A stretch of DNA of 64,000 nucleotides, taken from positions 48,016 to 112,015 of the forward strand of contig JAEYRB010000062.1 of NCBI GenBank assembly GCA_023409735.1. Direction: 5' to 3'. Of this stretch, positions 61,301 to 64,000 are shown one piece after another. The notes below the pieces were generated by a model. It did no database searches. It was not told the DNA's origin and saw nothing but the letters and a program-made list of their open reading frames with translations. This DNA is from Bacillota bacterium (GTDB taxonomy: Bacteria; Bacillota; Clostridia; Acetivibrionales; DTU013). Every line of letters begins with the position of its first letter. The first letter of the stretch is position 1. The translations under genes were made by a program, and so were the position numbers.

Positions 61301-61466
61301 AGTGACTGCGGAGGTGGACATTGCTATGTTTGAAAGAAAGGTGAAGGCACTGAGCTACCTGTGGTCAGCACTATTTACGCTGGGCTTCGCAGGGCTAGTG
61401 AACTTCTTCATGTATTTTAAACTCAAGAAGATAAGCATGGTAGAGTCGCTTAAATCGATTGAGTAA
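58398..61466 (+). CDS. FtsX-family ABC permease with extracytoplasmic coiled coil
   Basis: The 1022-residue permease starts with a membrane helix (FGRFLSIFAIVALGVGFFAG), then a MacB-like outer domain. A long coiled coil at about residues 250-464, rich in Lys, Glu, Ala and Gln, precedes the first FtsX unit (VFPVFFFMVAALVCLTTMARMVEEQRTQIGVLKALGYS). A second helix group, outer domain and FtsX unit (VREIATIKVLGFYDPEVSAYVYRENFVLTLLG) follow. It should act with the ATPase upstream in mechanical work or export at the membrane; substrate unknown. The ribosome-binding site AGAAAGGAT lies just outside the MITE-like element. Confidence 0.88.
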   Translation: MRSAMRRNIFKEIKNTFGRFLSIFAIVALGVGFFAGLKATPPVMEKTADEYYDLQNLMDIRLLSTMGFTEEDVEAIENVPGIKQVDATYSIDALAESKSGIKALKLHALSKDSSGMNKPMLVEGRLPEKSGECVLDKKLAGGDFGGIGDTLTISGENEADTLDMLKTHQFTITGIVDSPYYISVQRGTTGIGNGNIAGFVMIPKEAFDSDYYLELYTTVEDAKELSCYSDKYAELIDDMTDKLETVAKQRETIRYDEIVREAQKKLDDSRKELANSRSEAEDKLAAAKIELDEGQDKINSGKEKINTSERQLEASTKQLQEQEKQYQVQSEQAEAQLKSAAAEIEKQWEQYKAAESTGTIAEEQLAQMKQGLEKAEAELAQKQAAAAVAGAQAKAQFEAARKKLSNGYIELDKAMAELEAAQAELQSGRLEYEKKKAEADKELADAQEKIDEAQKKIDEIKKPEWYVLDRDTNYGVKGYGDDADRINKITNVFPVFFFMVAALVCLTTMARMVEEQRTQIGVLKALGYSKVTIAMKFLIYAGSASVLGSIVGLAVGLVTFPTVIHNAYCIMYALPPASLSFNVESAVLSSIAAILCTTLATLWACYYELKSTPAELVRPKAPAKGKRVLMERIGFVWNRLSFIQKVTARNLFRYKKRFLMTILGIGGCTALLLTGFGLMDSIMGIVDRQFGILHSYDVSISLIDSGNSSEESKLNSKLGDYLKDSLYVMQTSVDAVVGDEKVSSYLFVPENAQRLNEFIAFRKRIGGKKVEFPQTGKVILSEKLSEKLKVSAGDKIIVKKGEFEKAEVVVGDITENYIYDYIYMSPEDYESAFGYEPEYKQIIGNVYDSGGLTKEKEETISENLLKLDNVGAVSMMAALGSDFANIMKSLNSVVILIIICANILAFVVLYNLTNVNITERVREIATIKVLGFYDPEVSAYVYRENFVLTLLGIIAGLVGGVFLHRFVVVTAEVDIAMFERKVKALSYLWSALFTLGFAGLVNFFMYFKLKKISMVESLKSIE

Positions 61467-61541
61467 TAACTATTAAATTGGAAAAGTGCATAAGTATTTT
61501 CGCATTTATCACATATTTATCTCGCAGATGGCAGAATAAGT

Positions 61542-61570
61542 AAGGTGCACATTGACACTGTGCACTTTTT
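61542..61570 (+). terminator. Terminator of the ABC transporter genes
   Basis: GGTGCAC and GTGCACT pair around a nine-base loop and run into TTTTTATTAT, about 75 bp after the permease stop. Confidence 0.85.
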
Positions 61571-61599
61571 ATTATATAATTATAGAATCTCTTTGCACT

Positions 61600-61724
61600 G
61601 CACATAACTACAGTACAAACTGAGCAGGCAATATGCAAATAAAGCATGTAGGGCCGGGCTGGAAACAGCAGCAGATAAAAAAACAGCATCTGTGGGACAG
61701 TTAATGTTTCACAGGTGTTTTTTT
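61600..61724 (+). promoter_or_regulatory. Attenuator-like leader of the cation exporter gene
   Basis: A second terminator (CATCTGTG at 61687 with CACAGGTG at 61710, then seven T) stands 54 bp before the exporter start codon, after the previous operon has already been terminated. Upstream are hairpins ATGC/GCAT and GCTG-GAAA-CAGC. CAGAT (61671) can pair with ATCTG (61688), which would break the terminator. This looks like a switchable leader; I cannot assign a known class. Confidence 0.5.
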
Positions 61725-61777
61725 ATACCTAAATTGCGGTGCATTAATAACTATAATTTAGTGATTGGGGTGCCGAT

Positions 61778-62971
61778 ATGACTGATTTCATTATTAAACT
61801 ATTTATAAAGGATAGCGATAATTCAGCAAATCCTGTTGTGCGTGAGCATTATGGAAATGTGTCAAGTATTGTGGGAATTATTACTAATACTTTGCTTTTT
61901 ATTATAAAGATTATTGCCGGGACACTGTCGGGAAGCATAGCTATTGTAGCTGATGCAGTAAACAATCTGTCCGACTCTGCATCATCTGTAGTGACGCTGG
62001 TGGGCTTTAAAATATCAGGAAAGCCCGCTGATGAAAAACACCCATACGGACATGCACGCATGGAGTACATCTCTGCTCTAATAGTATCCTTCATAATCTT
62101 GTTTTTGGGCTTGCAGCTAATGAAAAGCTCATTTTCAGAGATACTCAATCCGGAACAATCTGAATTTTCTTTATTATCTGTTGTAATACTGGTGATATCA
62201 ATACTGATAAAGCTATGGCAGTGCCTTTTTTATCGTAAAATGGGCAAAAGAATTAATTCGACAGCCATCATAGCAACATCTATGGACAGCCGTAATGATA
62301 TGATAGCCACATCTGCGGTTCTTCTGGCGTTAATAATTACACGCTTCACGGGTTTGGAGCTGGATGGCTACATGGGTGTTATTGTTGCTTTATTTATTTT
62401 ATTATCCGGCATAAGCCTTATAAGGGATACGATAAATCCCCTGCTTGGCACGGCACCTACTAATGAAATGGTAGATGAAATGTACAAAAAAATTCTCAGC
62501 TATGACGGCATCATCGGGCTGCATGATTTGAATATTCACAAATATGGAGAAGGAAAATGCTTTGCATCGGTCCATTGTGAGGTAAGTGCTAATCAGGATA
62601 TTATGATAAGCCATGATATTGTGGACAACATAGAAAGAGACTTCCTGCAGGACTTGGGGACACATCTAGTTGTACACCTTGATCCGATAGTCGTAGATGA
62701 CGAAAGGACTAACAGTCTTAAGGAAAAAGTGCTGGAGCTTATCACCGGTATCTCACCTGAGATCGGCATGCATGATTTCAGAGTCGTATGGGGGATAAGT
62801 CATTCTAATCTGATCTTTGATGTTGTTGTGCCGTTTGGTTTCAAATATAGTGATAAAGAGCTGTCAGCAATAATCTCAGAGAAGGTCTCGCAGTTAGATC
62901 CAACATATTATGCTGTAATAACAGTGGACCACGACTACATACCGGCCAATAATGGAAGTGGTGACAATTGA
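61778..62971 (+). CDS. Cation diffusion facilitator, MntE-like
   Basis: The 397-residue exporter has six membrane helices and a C-terminal cytoplasmic domain. Metal-site motifs are NNLSD in helix 2 (ADAVNNLSDSASSVV) and DSRND in helix 5 (ATSMDSRNDMIATSAVL), that is NxxxD plus DxxxD, the pattern reported for the Mn2+ exporter MntE rather than zinc exporters (H/DxxxD). DEKHPYGHARMEYISALIVS is a family signature. Mn2+ export is the best guess. GATTGGGGTG precedes the ATG. Confidence 0.88.
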   Translation: MTDFIIKLFIKDSDNSANPVVREHYGNVSSIVGIITNTLLFIIKIIAGTLSGSIAIVADAVNNLSDSASSVVTLVGFKISGKPADEKHPYGHARMEYISALIVSFIILFLGLQLMKSSFSEILNPEQSEFSLLSVVILVISILIKLWQCLFYRKMGKRINSTAIIATSMDSRNDMIATSAVLLALIITRFTGLELDGYMGVIVALFILLSGISLIRDTINPLLGTAPTNEMVDEMYKKILSYDGIIGLHDLNIHKYGEGKCFASVHCEVSANQDIMISHDIVDNIERDFLQDLGTHLVVHLDPIVVDDERTNSLKEKVLELITGISPEIGMHDFRVVWGISHSNLIFDVVVPFGFKYSDKELSAIISEKVSQLDPTYYAVITVDHDYIPANNGSGDN

Positions 62972-63012
62972 CATACAGGTGGATATGTTTGGCTATTCAT
63001 AAAACGAAAATG

Positions 63013-63050
63013 ATGCTCGGGTAACAGCAGGTGAGGAGCTGAGCATTTTT
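63013..63050 (+). terminator. Terminator of the cation exporter gene
   Basis: ATGCTC and GAGCAT pair across a loop and run into TTTTT, about 40 bp after the stop. The stem is short. Confidence 0.6.
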
Positions 63051-63064
63051 CCCATTTCTACAAT

Positions 63065-63292
63065 GTGCTATTTAGGTCTGATGTTATAGCTGCTAAGATC
63101 GAGAATCATAGCATAGAAGTGCCAGACAACACCTGGTATGATTCAGGTGTACATAATGTTGATGGGCATAATATATTTTTGTTGATGTTTCTAGAAAAAG
63201 ATAATATAATATGGAATTGCTTATCTGAAATTACGCAAGGCGAGGCTTTAAGCGTGATTGAGTTGATTAATTGTTATGCGAAAGGGAATTAA
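63065..63292 (+). CDS. Hypothetical small protein upstream of speA
   Basis: The 75-residue frame with a GTG start has no visible ribosome-binding site, but its composition looks protein-like (NTWYDSGVHNVDGHNIFLLMFLEKD, EALSVIELINCYAKGN) and it ends one base before speA with SpeA's ribosome-binding site inside it. No family recognised. It could be a truncated N-terminal part of an older gene. Confidence 0.45.
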   Translation: MLFRSDVIAAKIENHSIEVPDNTWYDSGVHNVDGHNIFLLMFLEKDNIIWNCLSEITQGEALSVIELINCYAKGN

Positions 63293-63293
63293 A

Positions 63294-64000
63294 ATGATAA
63301 AATCGGAACCTTTGGGCAGGTGGAACAAAGAAAAATCTGAAGAGCTTTATGGCATAAAAAATTGGGGTGCTGGGTATTTTTCTATATCTGATAAAGGCGA
63401 AGTTGTTGTAAACCCATATAAAGAAGATAGTTCAACTGCGATAAGCATTATTGATATAATTTCAGGTGTACTTGATCGAGGATTGGAAATGCCCGTGCTT
63501 TTGCGATTTGAAAATCTTCTGGATTCGCAGATATCCTACCTGAATAACTCTTTCAGAAAAGCAATAAATGAGTTAAATTACAAGGGTGAGTACCGAGGAG
63601 TGTACCCGATTAAGGTCAACCAGCAGCAAGAGGTTGTAGAAGAGGTAACTAAATTCGGACAGAGATATCACCATGGTCTTGAAGTAGGAAGCAAGGCTGA
63701 GCTCATAGCGGCACTATCTCTTATGAAGGATAAAGAAGCATGCCTTATCTGCAACGGCTATAAGGATGAAGAGTTTGTTGATCTTGGTCTTTATGCTGTA
63801 AAAATGGGCTTTAAATGCTTTTTTGTCGTAGAAATTCCTGATGAACTGGATATAATTCTTAGCAGATCTCAGGCTTTAGGTGTTAAGCCAAATATAGGTA
63901 TACGAATAAAGCTATCCGCAAAGGCCGGTGGTCATTGGACAGAATCCGGGGGAGACAGGAGCATATTCGGACTTAATGTCACTCAGCTCATTACTATGGT
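63294..64000 (+). CDS. speA: Biosynthetic arginine decarboxylase, N-terminal part
   Basis: The frame is open from ATG 63294 (GAAAGGGAA upstream) to the right edge, about 235 residues. YPIKVNQQQEVVEEV contains the lysine that binds pyridoxal phosphate, and HHGLEVGSKAELIAAL and IRIKLSAKAGGHWTESGGDRS are typical of the SpeA family (fold type III). It makes agmatine from arginine, the first step of a polyamine route. The C-terminal two thirds lie outside the window. Confidence 0.94.
   Translation, partial: MIKSEPLGRWNKEKSEELYGIKNWGAGYFSISDKGEVVVNPYKEDSSTAISIIDIISGVLDRGLEMPVLLRFENLLDSQISYLNNSFRKAINELNYKGEYRGVYPIKVNQQQEVVEEVTKFGQRYHHGLEVGSKAELIAALSLMKDKEACLICNGYKDEEFVDLGLYAVKMGFKCFFVVEIPDELDIILSRSQALGVKPNIGIRIKLSAKAGGHWTESGGDRSIFGLNVTQLITM

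Noticed and set aside
1..64000. Prophage or integrative element
   Set aside because: No integrase, phage structural gene or conjugation gene is present; gene content is chromosomal core plus small repeats.

Overview
The window looks like chromosome of an anaerobic, endospore-forming clostridium of the low-GC Firmicutes, possibly near the Ruminiclostridium/Acetivibrio group. Evidence: spoIIA-sigF-spoVA genes, a SpoIVFA/SpoIVFB-like pair, an Nfn-type electron-bifurcating transhydrogenase, a V-type ATPase with a sodium-type rotor site, a clostridial hprK-murB-rapZ-glmR-whiA cluster, a T-box leader, and frequent TTG starts behind strong ribosome-binding sites. The genus is an inference; there is no rRNA here.

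Layout. 1-5333: end of a PBP2 gene, minCDE, a methylglyoxal-synthase-like gene with altered catalytic positions, then the M23/M50 pair resembling spoIVFAB. 5610-9050: metF (minus), then nfnAB. 9051-10047: two glycine tRNAs in a long intergenic region. 10048-18856: nine-gene V-ATPase operon (H-I-K-E-C-F-A-B-D). 18981-28723: MFS transporter, hprK, PHP hydrolase, murB, rapZ, glmR, glycogen debranching enzyme, whiA. 28847-33676: sigma-H-type promoter, spoIIAA-AB-sigF, a tiny membrane protein, and spoVAC-AD-AEb-AEa. 33796-41463: lone CheX, a decayed UvrA-like pseudogene, transglutaminase-like protein, FeS aldo/keto reductase with a divergent WYL regulator, membrane protein, acetyltransferase. 41531-46018: complete Bce-type peptide-resistance module (kinase, regulator, permease, ATPase) with a palindromic operator candidate. 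46531-50115: XRE regulator/membrane protein/GNAT, then an ECF sigma factor with its anti-sigma partner. 50522-53568: leucine-type T-box leader controlling a TIM-barrel/acyl-CoA-synthetase fusion. 53845-56748: Ca2+-type P-ATPase with an unexplained structured leader. 57350-62971: MacB-like ABC pair with a large extracytoplasmic coiled coil, then a MntE-like cation exporter behind an attenuator-like leader. The window ends in the start of speA.

The least expected content is three families of small non-coding repeats. (1) A hairpin element of about 65 bp in three copies (3190, 49341, 50872), one of which is read through in frame inside the anti-sigma gene. (2) A MITE-like element of 114-165 bp in three copies (28895, 39574, 58255) with inverted ends; one lies between the spoIIA promoter and spoIIAA, another between the two genes of an ABC transporter. 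(3) GC-richer repeat clusters at 27421 and 46284. Together with the broken uvrA-like gene and gene scraps near 57000 they show a chromosome carrying small mobile debris in and around otherwise conserved operons.
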